Assembly: GCA_021782205.1 (NCBI GenBank)
Contig: JAJXVH010000002.1
Location: forward strand, 54,190 to 118,189
Reading direction: 5' to 3'
DNA length: 64,000 nt
From: a bacterium
GTDB taxonomy: Bacteria; Elusimicrobiota; Elusimicrobia; UBA1565; UBA9628
Numbering within the stretch: the stretch's first letter is position 1; each line of letters opens with the position of its first letter. Position numbers and translations under genes: made by a program. Of the stretch, positions 53,501-62,466 are shown piece after piece. The notes under the pieces were generated by a model that did not search any database, was not told the origin of the DNA, and worked only from the letters and a program-made list of their open reading frames with translations.

Positions 53501-53819
53501 AGCGGGCCCAATAGATGTCCGTGCCGTCCTCGAAGATCACGTAGACGTAGGAGAAGCCGAAGTCCGAGAAGCCGCGCACGGCCTTCACCTTCGGCGCGCC
53601 CAGCAGGGCGGTGACGATCGGATAGGTCACCTGGTCCTCGATCACGTCGGGGGAGCGGTCCCAGCGCGAGTAGATGATGACCTGCGTGTCCGAGAGGTCC
53701 GGGATCGCGTCGAGGCGCGCGTTCTTGAGGCAGTACCACGCGCCGGCCACGGCCGCGCCGACCAGAACGAGGACCGCGAACTTGTTGCGCGCCGACCAGG
53801 CGATGAGTTTCTCGACCAT
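50535..53819 (-). CDS. cusA: Copper/silver efflux RND transporter, CusA-like
   Basis: This 1094-residue inner-membrane proton antiporter is about the length of CusA/CzcA. It has the HME-RND N-terminus, 12 helices, and the porter-domain motif ILYMPTTLPGISVTVAQQLL. GKAGRATTSTDPAPFSMMET follows. MPIKARIDMLTTGVRTPIG contains the methionine that marks monovalent Cu/Ag pumps, in contrast to Zn/Co CzcA. The helix-4 acidic site reads GILVDGAIVEVENAYK. It works with the periplasmic adaptor and TolC-like channel encoded directly upstream. It is the last gene of the operon. Confidence 0.93.
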   Translation of the reverse strand: MVEKLIAWSARNKFAVLVLVGAAVAGAWYCLKNARLDAIPDLSDTQVIIYSRWDRSPDVIEDQVTYPIVTALLGAPKVKAVRGFSDFGFSYVYVIFEDGTDIYWARSRVLEYMSKILPQLPEGVKTELGPDATGVGWVYQYALVDHSGKHDLAELRGYQDWSLRYDLQAVPGVAEVASIGGFQKQYQVNVNPTALLAYNIPIGKVVDAIRAGNNDVGGRVVEFSGKEYMVRGRGYAKSIADIESIVVGRDKAGTPILVKSLGKVELGPDIRRGVADFDGEGDVVGGIVVMRYGENALNVIRRVKAKLKEIEPSLPAGVEVVPVYDRSKLINRAIGTLKEELVLELAIVSLVILVFLWHIPTAIIPIVTIPVSVFLTFIPMYLLGMTSNIMSISGIAISIGILVDGAIVEVENAYKKLQLWIEGGRKGDFHEVRLQALQEVGPAVFFSLLVIAAAFMPIFALTDQEGRLFKPLAYTKNMAMAIAAILAVTFDPAVRMMFSRMDDFEFRPKWLAWIVNQAVVGKYYAEEKHPVSRLLHRLYEAPCRWVLRHPWKVVGAAVLLVLSAVPVYLKLGSEFMPPLNEGTILYMPTTLPGISVTVAQQLLQAQDAILKSFPEVVTVFGKAGRATTSTDPAPFSMMETTVVLKPHDQWRKKERWYSWMPDLLQRPLRHVWNDRLSWEDLTAEMDRKLRLPGTSNAWTMPIKARIDMLTTGVRTPIGIKVLGADLQEIERIGTDLEGILGPVPGTRSVFAERAADGYFVDFDLKRDQLARYGLTIKDAEDVIMSAIGGEPVTTTIEGRERYTVNVRYARELRDDLPTLRRVLVPTESGAQIPLAQLADIRLRLGPSMIREENGRLAGYVYVDVAGRDIGGYVEEAKARVARELKLPTGYELQWSGQYENMVRVRERMKVVMPLTLFLILFLLHLNTKSWIKTGIVMLAVPFSLVGAVWFMYLLGYNISIAVWVGMIALMGLDAETGVFMLLYLDLAYDEAARAGRMRTRTDLEEAIIHGAVKRVRPKMMTVACAFLGLVPIMWSLGTGADLMKRIAAPMIGGLGTSFVMELLVYPAIFLIWKWDHEMKRGAVDVSRLHIAQRR

Positions 53820-53821
53820 GG

Positions 53822-54910
53822 CTAGCGCGGGCTCTCATGCCGCGGCTTCTGCGCGGCGGCGGGCGTGATCGCCTTGAGCTTGGACTCCGAATCGATCAGG
53901 AAGTCCGCCGAGGTCACGACCCGCTCGCCCTCCTTGAGACCGGAGAGCACCTCATAGTAGCCCTCGGCCTGACGTCCGACCGCGATCTCGCGCGGCTCGA
54001 TGCGTCCGTCGCCCAGGTCGATGAAGGCGAGCTGACGCGTCCCCGTGTCCACCAAAGCGCTCGTCGGCAGGGCGAGCTGCCGGCCGATATCCGCGTGGAT
54101 CCGTGCGTCCACGTACATCTGAAGCGTGAGCAGTCCCGACTCGTTGGGCACCGATATCCGAACGCGCAGGGAGCGCGTCTCGGACGATAAAATGGGGTCG
54201 AGGGACTTGACCACCCCGTGAAACCGGCGCCCCGGATAGGCCAGCGTCGTCAATTCGACGCTTTGCCCCGGCTTGACCAGCGCGATTTCATACTCATAAA
54301 TCTGCGCGTAGACCCAGACCGACCCGCCCGGTCCGCTGAAGAGGAGGTTCGTCGGGGGCAGGGTGCTGCCGGCGATCGCCGCGATCTGGTCCTGCGACAA
54401 CCCCAATTGGCGCAAGCGCAGATCCGAGGCGTCCACAAGCGCGTCGGCGCGCTGGTGTGCGTCCGGATAGGGGCTTTCTTTGACGGCGTCGCGGGCCTTG
54501 GCCGCCTGCGCGTATTCGTTGATCGCGTGGTAAAGGTCCGGATCGTAGGCGACCTGGCCCTCGGCGCGGACCACGACGGAAAGCTCGCGGCGCTTGATCG
54601 CCGCCGTGGTCATGCCGATCTGCCGCCGCTGCTCCTCGGACAGCGTCACCGTCGCCTGGCCGGGGACCACGATGGGAGCGGCCTCCAGGGCGTAGACCGG
54701 GACGTAGTCCATGCCCATCTCGTCTTTGCGCGGCGTCGGCGACGTCCTCTGCGGGTCCATGGGGCTGCGGTAGTAGAGGATCGCGCCCCTGGAATCGTCC
54801 GCCGCCGGGCGTCCGGCGCCCGCGCGTGCGGAGAAGAACGAATACAGGCCGTAGCCGCCGGCCGCCAGGAGGAGGGCGAGCGCGGCGGGGACCTTCCTAT
54901 TTTTCATCAT
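53822..54910 (-). CDS. cusB: Cu/Ag efflux periplasmic adaptor, CusB-like
   Basis: This 362-residue membrane-fusion protein links CusA to the outer-membrane channel. An N-terminal anchor helix (VPAALALLLAAGGYGLYSFF) precedes a CusB-type metal-binding segment, YYRSPMDPQRTSPTPRKDEM followed by GMDYVPVY. This uses Met, not Cys, ligands, as in Cu(I)/Ag(I) systems. A lipoyl/barrel adaptor core follows, with VVVRAEGQVAYDPDLYHAI and AQIYEYEIALVKPGQSVEL. The ATG overlaps the stop of the outer-membrane gene (ATGA); cusA follows after two bases. Confidence 0.9.
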   Translation of the reverse strand: MMKNRKVPAALALLLAAGGYGLYSFFSARAGAGRPAADDSRGAILYYRSPMDPQRTSPTPRKDEMGMDYVPVYALEAAPIVVPGQATVTLSEEQRRQIGMTTAAIKRRELSVVVRAEGQVAYDPDLYHAINEYAQAAKARDAVKESPYPDAHQRADALVDASDLRLRQLGLSQDQIAAIAGSTLPPTNLLFSGPGGSVWVYAQIYEYEIALVKPGQSVELTTLAYPGRRFHGVVKSLDPILSSETRSLRVRISVPNESGLLTLQMYVDARIHADIGRQLALPTSALVDTGTRQLAFIDLGDGRIEPREIAVGRQAEGYYEVLSGLKEGERVVTSADFLIDSESKLKAITPAAAQKPRHESPR

Positions 54911-56211
54911 GGCTTGCGCAGCTCCTTGCCGACGACGCGCTCCAATTCTGAGAACCGCTGCTCGTATTCGGCCAAATCCTGGAAATACTCCAGGCGATAG
55001 TTCAGCAGCGATCGCTGGGCGTCTAGAAGATCGAGGAATCCATTGTCGCCGGCCTGGTAGCCGGACTCGGCCACGCTCAAGGACTCCTGCGCTTGGGGCA
55101 GCAAAGTCGTTTTGTAAATATCGGCCAGCCGTTCGGCGGTCCGCGCGCGAATCCACGCCGTCTTGAGGTCGGCATCCGTCGCCAGACGCATCGTTTGGAG
55201 ATCGGACTCGGAACTCGCCTTCGCCGCGCGCGCCTCGGCGACCTTGGCCATAGGCTTCCAAAACCAGAGCGGCACCGAGAAGCCGACGACGGCGTCGCGC
55301 GAGCTGCCTTCCGGCTCCGTGGGCGCGTCGCGATAGCGGAACTGCAGCATCAGATCGGGTAGGAATTCCGACTTGGCCAGCGACAGCTCGGTGGCGGCTT
55401 TGCCGGTCTCGAGCAAGGCCTGCCTCAGTTCGGGCCGCCCGGAGAACGCGTCGGCTTCCAGTTGCTCCAACTGGAGATCGAGGGCGCCGGGGTTGGGGTC
55501 GGCGGGAGCGCCCAACGGCGCGCGAGCTTCGCGGTTGAGAAGCGCGTTGAGCATGGCTTCGTCGGATTGCCGCTCCTGATCGACGGTGACGACCATGTTG
55601 AGCATCCGCGTGAGCTCCGTCTGCGCCTTGAGCACGTCCAGTTGGCTGGAGTGTCCGGCGGCGTACTTCGCTTCCGCCACCTTCGAGAATCTCCGCATGA
55701 TCTCGACGTTCTCGTTGAAGATGTCGAGGGCGCGGCGCGCCAGAAACAGCAGCGCGTAAACCTGCTCGGCCCGCGCGGAGACCTCGCGCATTTTCGCCCG
55801 GTAGGCCTGTTCGGCGATGTCGGTTTCCTGCACGGCGCGGCGATGCTGCAGAAACAGCGTGGTGGGGAACGGCGACTCCTGAGTGACGGCGATGTTCTTC
55901 TCCATCGCGTTATTGATGATGTTGCCGCCGAGGGGGGCGTACATCCGCTCGATATCGACGCGCGGCTTGCCGGGCGTTCCGGCCTGAACGGCGCTCTCTT
56001 TGGCCGCCTCCCAGCGGGCGCGGGCCGCCGCGATCTCCGGGTTGTCGTTCTCGACGGCGGCCAACACCTGCGCCAAGGTGATCGTGCCGGTGGAGACCGC
56101 GGCCTGAGCCGCGGCCGGACGCGGCGCGGCCCAGGACACGGCCGCGATCGCGATTATGAGCGGCAGCCCCCGCGCTCCGGCGCGCTCCGTCTTGAACTGG
56201 TTTTTGTTCAT
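54907..56211 (-). CDS. TolC-family outer-membrane efflux channel
   Basis: This 434-residue protein has a signal peptide (GLPLIIAIAAVSWAAPRPAAAQ) and then the alpha-barrel repeats of the OEP family. The first is LAQVLAAVENDNPEIAAARARWEAA, the second ends in AESGYQAGDNGFLDLLDAQRSLLNYRLEY (quoted in parts: NPEIAAARARWEAA and GFLDLLDAQRSLL). It provides the exit duct for CusA/CusB. It overlaps the DUF2231-like gene upstream (ATGA) and cusB downstream (ATGA). Confidence 0.9.
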   Translation of the reverse strand: MNKNQFKTERAGARGLPLIIAIAAVSWAAPRPAAAQAAVSTGTITLAQVLAAVENDNPEIAAARARWEAAKESAVQAGTPGKPRVDIERMYAPLGGNIINNAMEKNIAVTQESPFPTTLFLQHRRAVQETDIAEQAYRAKMREVSARAEQVYALLFLARRALDIFNENVEIMRRFSKVAEAKYAAGHSSQLDVLKAQTELTRMLNMVVTVDQERQSDEAMLNALLNREARAPLGAPADPNPGALDLQLEQLEADAFSGRPELRQALLETGKAATELSLAKSEFLPDLMLQFRYRDAPTEPEGSSRDAVVGFSVPLWFWKPMAKVAEARAAKASSESDLQTMRLATDADLKTAWIRARTAERLADIYKTTLLPQAQESLSVAESGYQAGDNGFLDLLDAQRSLLNYRLEYFQDLAEYEQRFSELERVVGKELRKP

Positions 56212-56648
56212 GGCTCGCTCGCGACGGTTCCCATGTTGTATGTGAAGACAAGCTCGCCGCCCAGGGAGGCCGCGACGATCAGCGCGCCGGCGCAGGCCAG
56301 CCACGCGACGGCGAAAAGCCTCGGGCGGGACGTTTTGAAAAATCGCCGCCACAGCGATAGCGCCAAGAATAAACCCGCGGTCGCGATCGCCATCGACTTA
56401 TGATCGGCGAGCGTCTCCCAGGCCGGCGGCACGTGCGGCGCGGTCTTCTCGGCGAGCAAGCCCAAGCCCGCCGCCGCCCACGCCGACGCCGTCCCCAGCC
56501 ACAAGAGCCATGAGACGGCGTCGGCAAGCCAGCTCCGCTTCCAGACGCCGGCGCGATCGACCCACTCTCCCGCGAGGCCCGTCACGAGCAGGGCGATCGG
56601 GAAATGGACGAAAGCCGCGTGCAGGACGTAGAGCTTGGGCATGAACAT
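56208..56648 (-). CDS. DUF2231-like four-helix membrane protein
   Basis: This 146-residue protein has four hydrophobic helices: LHAAFVHFPIALLVTGLAG, SWLLWLGTASAWAAAGLGLL, SMAIATAGLFLALSLW and LFAVAWLACAGALIVAASLG. The conserved HFP in the first helix and HK between helices two and three (DHKSM) are typical of DUF2231, often found next to heme or metal genes. The ATG overlaps the stop of the upstream gene (TAATG) and a second ATG follows two codons later. Part of the Cus operon; function unknown. Confidence 0.8.
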   Translation of the reverse strand: MFMPKLYVLHAAFVHFPIALLVTGLAGEWVDRAGVWKRSWLADAVSWLLWLGTASAWAAAGLGLLAEKTAPHVPPAWETLADHKSMAIATAGLFLALSLWRRFFKTSRPRLFAVAWLACAGALIVAASLGGELVFTYNMGTVASEP

Positions 56649-57043
56649 TACTCCATGACGGCGCTTTCGACGGCGATGGCCTGGACTCCACCGCGTTCGT
56701 AGGCGTCGCCCTTGACCGTCATGACGTCGCCGACCATCGCACGGGCTTCTTCGTATGGCTTGCGGGCCTTGGGCGAGGAGTGGTCCTCGATGAGCAGGTA
56801 GACCTTTCCATCCTGAGTCAGGAGGCCCAGCGGCGCGCCGTTCTTGACGCACATCCGGGCGCACTCGGCGTGCTTCTTGCCCTTGCCCTCGTGGGGCATG
56901 TAGCAGAACATATCGACGAGCTCGCCTGTGACGGAAACTTCCTTTCCGCCCGCGCCGTGCTCCGCGTCATGACCGGAGTGCGACCAGGCATATCCGCCGA
57001 GAACGGCGACCGACAGCGCGGCGACGAACAGTGACTTCTTCAT
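56648..57043 (-). CDS. Periplasmic cysteine/histidine protein of the Cus operon
   Basis: This 131-residue protein has a signal peptide (MKKSLFVAALSVAVLGGYAW) followed by HSGHDAEHGAGG, a likely metal-binding His stretch. The mature part has DMFCYMPHEGKGKKHAECAR and then MCVKNGAPLGLLTQDG, with three cysteines and two histidines that could hold copper, then an OB-like beta domain. The ATG has a strong Shine-Dalgarno (AAGGAGG, 7-base gap). I do not know a family name. The context makes a copper-handling or sensing role likely. Confidence 0.72.
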   Translation of the reverse strand: MKKSLFVAALSVAVLGGYAWSHSGHDAEHGAGGKEVSVTGELVDMFCYMPHEGKGKKHAECARMCVKNGAPLGLLTQDGKVYLLIEDHSSPKARKPYEEARAMVGDVMTVKGDAYERGGVQAIAVESAVME

Positions 57044-57131
57044 TGCGCGGCCTCCTTCGTGAACCTTCGATCAAACGCCTTTCGGACGCGAAGCATCCGG
57101 TGGTACGGCGCGAGAGCCCGTCAAGCCGGGC

Positions 57132-57542
57132 TTAGAGGACGGCGAGGAGGGACGGCGGGGGACGCGGCGCGCGCGGAGCGCCGCCAAGGACCAACGGCGC
57201 GGCGCCGGGAGGCGCGCGCGAGGCGAGCGCGACCGGCGCCGAAGCCGAGTAGGCGTCCACCGCGCGGTCCACGAGAACGGCGGCAAAGACTCTCGCCACC
57301 GCGGGCAACGCCGCCCGGGAGGGAATCAAGGCGGACGAGGCATTCACGCCGCGAGCGCAGCAGGGTGCCCGGGAGGGCCGTGCGGGCGCGCGCTCGGCGC
57401 GCCCGCGGCAGTGCGTGCACGCCGAGGCGGGGGATCGCTCAGGCGCCGCGCCCGCGTCCAGGGCGCACGCCTGACGGCACAGCCCCGCACAGAGACTGGC
57501 GACCATCGCCGTCAGCACCGTCATGCGCCGCAACAGCTGCAT
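57132..57542 (-). CDS. Secreted small cysteine-rich protein at the head of the Cus operon
   Basis: This 136-residue protein starts with a signal peptide (LLRRMTVLTAMVASLCAGLC) and has cysteine pairs ACTHCRG and APCCARG. A hydrophobic segment (LPAVARVFAAVLVDRAV) and a Pro-rich tail ending in PRPPPSLLAVL follow. This resembles the short uncharacterised copper-linked proteins that precede efflux operons in other bacteria, but the match is by layout only. The ATG lies six bases after a TATACT with TTGACT 17 bp further up, the clearest promoter of this operon. The downstream gene starts 88 bp away after its own Shine-Dalgarno. Confidence 0.65.
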   Translation of the reverse strand: MQLLRRMTVLTAMVASLCAGLCRQACALDAGAAPERSPASACTHCRGRAERAPARPSRAPCCARGVNASSALIPSRAALPAVARVFAAVLVDRAVDAYSASAPVALASRAPPGAAPLVLGGAPRAPRPPPSLLAVL

Positions 57543-57548
57543 GGGGGC

Positions 57549-57577
57549 AGTATAACCCCACTGTCGCCAAAAGTCAA
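57549..57577 (-). promoter_or_regulatory. Leaderless promoter of the Cus operon
   Basis: The minus strand reads TTGACT, 17 bp, TATACT, GCCCCC and then the ATG at 57542. Both boxes are near consensus at the ideal distance. I see no obvious palindromic operator for a CueR- or CopY-type regulator overlapping it. Confidence 0.7.
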
Positions 57578-57633
57578 ATTCACGATCAACGATGTCGCCG
57601 CGGACTTGTCGCAGGAATGCTAAAAATATCCGC

Positions 57634-58080
57634 ATGTGTCCTCCTGCGCTGCGCTGGATCGCCTTCGATTCCCCGGAGCGGGCCGCGCTCGTCGAACTGC
57701 GTCGCGAGGTGCTGCGCCGGCCGTTGGGGCTGGATTTCACGGCCGAGCAGCTCGCAGCCGAATCGGACCAACTGCACTTGGGCGCGTGGGACGGCGTCCG
57801 CGCCGTCGGCGCGCTGCTTTTGGCGCCGCGCGGCGCGGCGATGGCGCAGATGCGGCAGGTCGCCGTCGCGGTCGACGCGCGCCGGCGGGGAGTCGGACGC
57901 CTGCTCGTGGGGGAATCGGAAGCCCGCGCGCGGCGCGAAGGCTGGACGCGGCTGGTCCTTCACGCGCGCCGCGACGCGGAGGCTTTCTACGCGCGTCTCG
58001 GCTACCAGGCCGTGGGCGAGCCGTACGTCGAGATCGGCCTGGCGCACGTCACGATGACCAAGGAACTCCCGCGCGCATGA
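57634..58080 (+). CDS. GNAT-family N-acetyltransferase
   Basis: This 148-residue protein has the GNAT core: the beta4 strand MAQMRQVAVAVDARRRGVGRLL, containing the acetyl-CoA pyrophosphate-binding RRRGVG motif, then VLHARRDAEAFYARLGYQAVGEPY, the canonical C-terminal motif. ElaA/YjcF-type proteins look like this. The ATG at 57634 starts just before the domain; TAAAAA lies seven bases upstream, a possible leaderless -10. The substrate is unknown. Confidence 0.85.
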   Translation: MCPPALRWIAFDSPERAALVELRREVLRRPLGLDFTAEQLAAESDQLHLGAWDGVRAVGALLLAPRGAAMAQMRQVAVAVDARRRGVGRLLVGESEARARREGWTRLVLHARRDAEAFYARLGYQAVGEPYVEIGLAHVTMTKELPRA

Positions 58081-58189
58081 CGCCTGGCCTGCGCTGGACG
58101 CGCGCGACTGGAAATGACGCGCCGCCGCGTCATAAATACGAAGCTTCCATTTTTGCTATGACATGCCCAGCCGGCCCACGGAGAACGTC

Positions 58190-58483
58190 ATGAGCGACGC
58201 CGCCTACCAAGAACGCCTGGAGATCGACTACCCGAGCGAGGGGGAACACCTCGACCTCTCCGGCTATACGTTCCGCGTCGGCGCCGATCAGGCTCTGGCC
58301 TTCGCCGAGGTCTCTATCGACCGCGGCCCCTGGCAGCCGTGCCGCCAAGCCTGCGGCTTCTGGTGGTTCGATTGGACCGGCTACGCGTCCGGCGACCACG
58401 CGGTGTCCGCGCGCGCCGTGGGGCGGGACGGCCGCACGCTGAACTCCACCCCGCGCCGGTTCGTCGTCGACGCCAAGAGCTGA
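58190..58483 (+). CDS. Small Ig-like domain protein (Mo-co dimerisation-domain-like)
   Basis: This 97-residue protein is one beta-sandwich domain: LDLSGYTFRVGADQALAFAEV, SIDRGPWQPCRQACGFWWFD, WTGYASGDHAVSARAVGRDG and PRRFVVDAK. The pattern of DxGxW, paired Trp and GxHxxxARAxxxxG is that of the C-terminal Ig-like domain of sulfite-oxidase-type enzymes, here alone and without a molybdopterin domain. There is no signal peptide. The ATG at 58190 has GGAGA five bases upstream, so I prefer it to an in-frame ATG at 58163. A decayed paralogue lies at 732-968. Confidence 0.7.
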   Translation: MSDAAYQERLEIDYPSEGEHLDLSGYTFRVGADQALAFAEVSIDRGPWQPCRQACGFWWFDWTGYASGDHAVSARAVGRDGRTLNSTPRRFVVDAKS

Positions 58484-58504
58484 GCGCGCCCGCGCGCGGC
58501 GCCG

Positions 58505-60598
58505 TTAAGCGGCCGGCGTCTGGATTTCCGATAGATCCGCGACGCGTTTGAAGGCGTTCACCAGACGCGCCAGCAGGGCCAGGCGCTGCAGTTTCAACGG
58601 CTCGTCGTCGACCATGACCATGACGTGCTCGAAGAAACCGTCGAGGTGCGGCTTGATCGAGACCAGGCCGCCGAGCGCGCCCGCGTAATCGCCGTCCTTC
58701 ACGCGCGCGGCGACCTGAGCCTCCGCGTCCTGAACGGCGTCGTAAAGGGCGAGTTCGGCCTTGTCGACGAGGCGGGCGCGGTCGCCGGCGACCTCCCGCT
58801 CCAAGCCCTTCGACTGCTTGAGGATGTTCGACGCGCGCTTGAAAGCCGCGGCCAGCGCCTCGAACGACGGATCGCGGCGCGCGTTCTTCACGGCTTCGAG
58901 GCGCCGAAGCGCCGCGGGAAGATCGCGCAGGGCGCCGGCGCGGACCGCGCGGATCTCATCGACCGCGAAGCCCCGCTCCTCGAAATAGGACGTCGCGCGT
59001 CCCCAGACGAAGTCGGCGAGCTGGGCGCGGACTTTTTCGTCGCGCGTCGTGCCCTCCGGCTGCTGCTCGAGGGCGAAACTCAAGGCCGCCTCCAGATCGA
59101 CGGCCAGACCTTCCACCTCGATCAGGATGCGCACCGCGCCCAGCGCCTGGCGGCGCAGAGCGTAGGGATCGGCCGAGCCGGTGGGAATCAAGCCGGCGGC
59201 AAAACAGCCCGCCAGGCTGTCGAGCTTGCCCGCCAAGGACGCGAGCGCCGCTCCGGGGGTGGTGGGCAGGGAGGCTTTCGCGGAGACGGGAAAATAAAAC
59301 TCCTTGATCGCGCCGGCGAACTTCATACTCCCCGGCATTTGCGACGCATATATGGCACCCATCGTTCCTTGAAGCTCGGGGAACTCCTTGACGACTTCGG
59401 TGACCAGGTCCGCGTAGGCGTACTCCACCGCGGAAAGGACGATCTCACCGTCGGTAGACAGGTTCTCGGTGAGAAGATGCTGGGCGATCTTCAAAACGCG
59501 TTCCGCTTTGTCCTTCATCGAGCCCAACTGCTTTTGGTAAGTCACCCGTTCAAGACTGGGCAGGCGGCCTGCGAGCGTCACCTTGCAGTCGCGGTCGTAG
59601 AAGAAGGCCGCGTCGTTGAAGCGCGCTTCCAAGACGCGGTGGTAGCCTTCGGCCACCAATATATTGCCCTCGGAACGGCCGTCGCGCACGCCGATGAACG
59701 CGGGCAGCAGCCCGCCCTTCGCGTCCAGCACCGGGAAGAACTTCAACTGCTTCTTCATCACCAGCTTGAGCAGGTCCGCGGGCAGGAGCAGGTGCTTGTC
59801 TTTCAGGTGCACGACCACGGCGGAGGGGTGCTCGGTCATGTCCACCGTCTCGGCGATCAGGTCCTCGTCCAGGTCCGCGAAGCCGCCCGCGCTTTTGGCC
59901 GCGGCCTCCAACTGCTTGATCAGGTACGCGTGCCGGTCCGCCGGGCCCGCGATGACCAGGTTGTCGCGCAGGAGCTTGCGGTGCTTGGCCGGGTCTTTCA
60001 GCGTCAGAGGCTTATTGGAGTAGGTCGGATGGCCGTAGACGGCCCGCCCGGACTTCACGCCGGCCAGCTCCACGCCGATAACTTTGTCGCCGTGCAGGGC
60101 CGTGATCGCGCGGATGGGGCGGCCGAACTTGAAGCCGGTCTCCTCCCAGGTCATGAACTTAGGAAATTGCAGGGACTTGAGCAGTTCCGGTACGAAGCCG
60201 CGCAGGAGCGCCGCCGCCGGCTCGCCCTTGGAAAAGACCTCCGCGTAGAGCACGCCGCCCTCGGGCTTGAGGTCCGCGGCGGACACGCCGTATTTGCGCG
60301 CGAAGCCCTCCGCCGCCGGCGTGAACGCGCCGTCGGGTGTTTTCCACGCCGCCTCCTTGGGGCCCTTGAAGCGCTCGGTCTTGTCTTCGCCCTTGGCGGC
60401 CACGCCCGCGATGAAGAGCACAAGATGACGCAGGGTGCCGTAGGTGGATATCTCCCCGTGCGCCACGCGACCCGCCAGCAAACTCGCCGCGTTCGCCTTC
60501 AACTGCTCCAGCGCCGGTGCGACGAAGCGCGCGGGCAGAGGCTCGGTGTGCACGTCCAACAGGAAATCCGCCGTCTTGGCGGGAGCGTTCTTAGACAT
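58505..60598 (-). CDS. glyS: Glycyl-tRNA synthetase beta subunit
   Basis: This 697-residue subunit pairs with the GlyQ alpha subunit to charge tRNA-Gly in the alpha2-beta2 enzyme. The N-terminal [16 protein letters not shown], the HD-type and B3/B4-like central part ([21 protein letters not shown]) and the C-terminal anticodon-binding helices are all recognisable. The length is normal (about 690). The ATG overlaps the glyQ stop by eight bases. Confidence 0.95.
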   Translation of the reverse strand: MSKNAPAKTADFLLDVHTEPLPARFVAPALEQLKANAASLLAGRVAHGEISTYGTLRHLVLFIAGVAAKGEDKTERFKGPKEAAWKTPDGAFTPAAEGFARKYGVSAADLKPEGGVLYAEVFSKGEPAAALLRGFVPELLKSLQFPKFMTWEETGFKFGRPIRAITALHGDKVIGVELAGVKSGRAVYGHPTYSNKPLTLKDPAKHRKLLRDNLVIAGPADRHAYLIKQLEAAAKSAGGFADLDEDLIAETVDMTEHPSAVVVHLKDKHLLLPADLLKLVMKKQLKFFPVLDAKGGLLPAFIGVRDGRSEGNILVAEGYHRVLEARFNDAAFFYDRDCKVTLAGRLPSLERVTYQKQLGSMKDKAERVLKIAQHLLTENLSTDGEIVLSAVEYAYADLVTEVVKEFPELQGTMGAIYASQMPGSMKFAGAIKEFYFPVSAKASLPTTPGAALASLAGKLDSLAGCFAAGLIPTGSADPYALRRQALGAVRILIEVEGLAVDLEAALSFALEQQPEGTTRDEKVRAQLADFVWGRATSYFEERGFAVDEIRAVRAGALRDLPAALRRLEAVKNARRDPSFEALAAAFKRASNILKQSKGLEREVAGDRARLVDKAELALYDAVQDAEAQVAARVKDGDYAGALGGLVSIKPHLDGFFEHVMVMVDDEPLKLQRLALLARLVNAFKRVADLSEIQTPAA

Positions 60599-61454
60599 GG
60601 TGGGCCTCGGGCTGAGCCTTCGCGATGTAGAGCTGCATGACCTTGCGCGCCAGAGTTCGCACGCGGCCGATGTAGTGCGCGCGCTCGGTGACCGAGATCG
60701 CGCCGCGCGCCTCCAGAGTGTTAAACAGGTGCGAAATGCGCACCACGCAGTCGTAGGCGGGCAGGGGATCGCCCAAGCCCACCAGACGCTCGCCCTCGGC
60801 CTCCCACTCGTTGAAGTGACGCGAAAGCAGAGCGGTGTCCGCGGTCTCGAAATTGTAGCGGCTGAACTGGCGCTCCTGCGCCTTGTGCAGGTCGCCGTAG
60901 CGCAGGCCCCCGCCGTAGTCCAGGTCGTAGACGTTGTCCTTTTTCTGGAGGAACATCGCCAAGCGCTCCAAACCGTACGTGATCTCCACCGAGATCGGCG
61001 ACAGCGCCATGGAACCCATCTGCTGGAAATAGGTGAACTGGGTCACTTCCATACCGTCGAGCCACACCTCCCAGCCCACGCCGGAGGCTCCCAGCGTCGG
61101 CGATTCCCAATCGTCCTCGATCCAGCGCAGGTCGTGCTCCTTCAGGTTCAGGCCCAGCGCCTTGAGCGACTTCTGATAGAGGTCGGTGATCCCGGCCGGG
61201 GCGGGCTTTAAGATGACTTGGAACTGGAAATACTTGCCCAGGCGATTGGGGTTGTCGCCGTAGCGGCCGTCGGCCGGGCGGCGCGAGGGCTCCACGTAGG
61301 CCGCGCGGATGGGCACGGTCGTCAGCGCGCCGAAGAACGTGGCCGGGTTGAAGGTGCCCGCGCCCTTCTCCAGGTCGTAGGGCTGGACGACGGCGCAGCC
61401 CTCGCGCGACCAGAATTCCTGCAAGGTCATGATGATTTCTTGGAAGCTTTTCAC
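60591..61454 (-). CDS. glyQ: Glycyl-tRNA synthetase alpha subunit
   Basis: This 287-residue catalytic subunit has [20 protein letters not shown], the diagnostic [21 protein letters not shown] (quoted in part: [14 protein letters not shown]) and [15 protein letters not shown]. The GTG start overlaps the recO stop (GTGA); the conserved sequence begins immediately. It is part of the unit 62457-recO-glyQ-glyS. Confidence 0.95.
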   Translation of the reverse strand: MKSFQEIIMTLQEFWSREGCAVVQPYDLEKGAGTFNPATFFGALTTVPIRAAYVEPSRRPADGRYGDNPNRLGKYFQFQVILKPAPAGITDLYQKSLKALGLNLKEHDLRWIEDDWESPTLGASGVGWEVWLDGMEVTQFTYFQQMGSMALSPISVEITYGLERLAMFLQKKDNVYDLDYGGGLRYGDLHKAQERQFSRYNFETADTALLSRHFNEWEAEGERLVGLGDPLPAYDCVVRISHLFNTLEARGAISVTERAHYIGRVRTLARKVMQLYIAKAQPEAHHV

Positions 61455-62107
61455 GCGGGGACTCCTTGGCGCGGCGCGCGCAGCGCCTCGCGAAAACGGG
61501 CGACGAGCAGGGGACGACCGGTCTGCGTCTCGAAATGCGCCTCCAGCGCCTGGCGCGCGTCGGCGGCGGCGCCGCGGTCGAAGTCCAGGCCGGCGAGCGC
61601 CGCGGGCTCCAGTTCATGCAGCGCCGCCCATATCTTCGCGCACGAGCCCGGCGCGCGTTCGCGCAGGCCGAAGCCCGCCAGGTCCAGCACGCGCAGGCCG
61701 AAGGCCAGCGACAGCCAGCGGCTGGGATAATTCTCCAGCGCGGCCAAGGTGGACGCCAGCAGGCGGAATTTCTCGGGGCTGGGCGCGCGCTCCACGGTCA
61801 GACGATCCAGAAACTCGGCGCAATAGAGCGCCGCCGTCAGACGCGCCAGATCGCCGCGCACCGCCGGGAAGCTCGCGATGATGCGCCCGCCCACGCATTT
61901 GGCCATCTCGGAGCGGGGGGAGAGGTGCAGGCGGTACTCGCCCCACACCACCGGCTCCGACAGCGCCTTGAGCTTGCCCGCCGCCCGCGCCACGCCCACG
62001 AAGCGCGTTGTCACCTTGCCCAGGTCCTCGGTAAACAAGGTCACCAGGCGGTCATACTCGCCCGTCGACCGCCGCGCCAGCGTGATGGACTGCGCGTTGA
62101 GGATCAC
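61451..62107 (-). CDS. recO: DNA repair protein RecO
   Basis: This 218-residue protein helps load RecA at gaps coated with SSB. It has the N-terminal OB fold ([20 protein letters not shown], then [16 protein letters not shown]) and the helical C-terminal domain. The zinc-finger cysteines found in many RecO proteins are not present; the C-terminal region is [20 protein letters not shown] instead. The ATG overlaps the upstream gene's stop (ATGA). The recO-glyQ-glyS order is common in bacteria. Confidence 0.9.
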   Translation of the reverse strand: MILNAQSITLARRSTGEYDRLVTLFTEDLGKVTTRFVGVARAAGKLKALSEPVVWGEYRLHLSPRSEMAKCVGGRIIASFPAVRGDLARLTAALYCAEFLDRLTVERAPSPEKFRLLASTLAALENYPSRWLSLAFGLRVLDLAGFGLRERAPGSCAKIWAALHELEPAALAGLDFDRGAAADARQALEAHFETQTGRPLLVARFREALRAPRQGVPA

Positions 62108-62457
62108 GGCCGACTCCCGGCCAAGGTGCGGCGCATCGCCGCGGTCTCGCGCGCGTCCGGCCGGCGCAGGAGTCGCCGCGCCGCGGCCGACGCGCCTTCC
62201 AGCAGGGGCGCGGCACCCTCCGAGGTGCAGGCCAGATACGCCAGCCAGCGCCCGTCCCGGTCGAGCGCCGCGAAAGCGCGCGCGCGTCCTTCCGCGTCCA
62301 GCGCGCGAAACGCCGCCGCGCGGCCCAGCGCCGGAAGCCCCGGCCAGGCCTGGGCCAATGCCTTCGGCCCGGCTTCGCGCACGGCACGGACCATAGTCCG
62401 CACGTCCCGGCGGGACAAGGCGGAGCGGACGGCGGAGCGGAGGTCGCGACGAGTCAT
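62104..62457 (-). CDS. Small helical-repeat protein of unknown function
   Basis: This 117-residue protein is Ala/Arg-rich and helical. Two repeats are visible: LPALGRAAAFRALDAEGRAR and AFAALDRDGRWLAYLACTSEG, resembling the intracellular helical repeats of MgtE-N or HEAT proteins. I recognise no specific family. It is the first gene of the recO-glyQS unit, with TATAAT nine bases before its ATG, and overlaps recO. Confidence 0.6.
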   Translation of the reverse strand: MTRRDLRSAVRSALSRRDVRTMVRAVREAGPKALAQAWPGLPALGRAAAFRALDAEGRARAFAALDRDGRWLAYLACTSEGAAPLLEGASAAARRLLRRPDARETAAMRRTLAGSRP

Positions 62458-62466
62458 CGGACGCTA

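Noticed and set aside
57115..57132. Inverted repeat AGCCCG...CGGGCT between the first two Cus-operon genes
   Set aside because: Only six base pairs with no T-run; such repeats are frequent in this GC-rich DNA. It overlaps the stop region but gives no good terminator.
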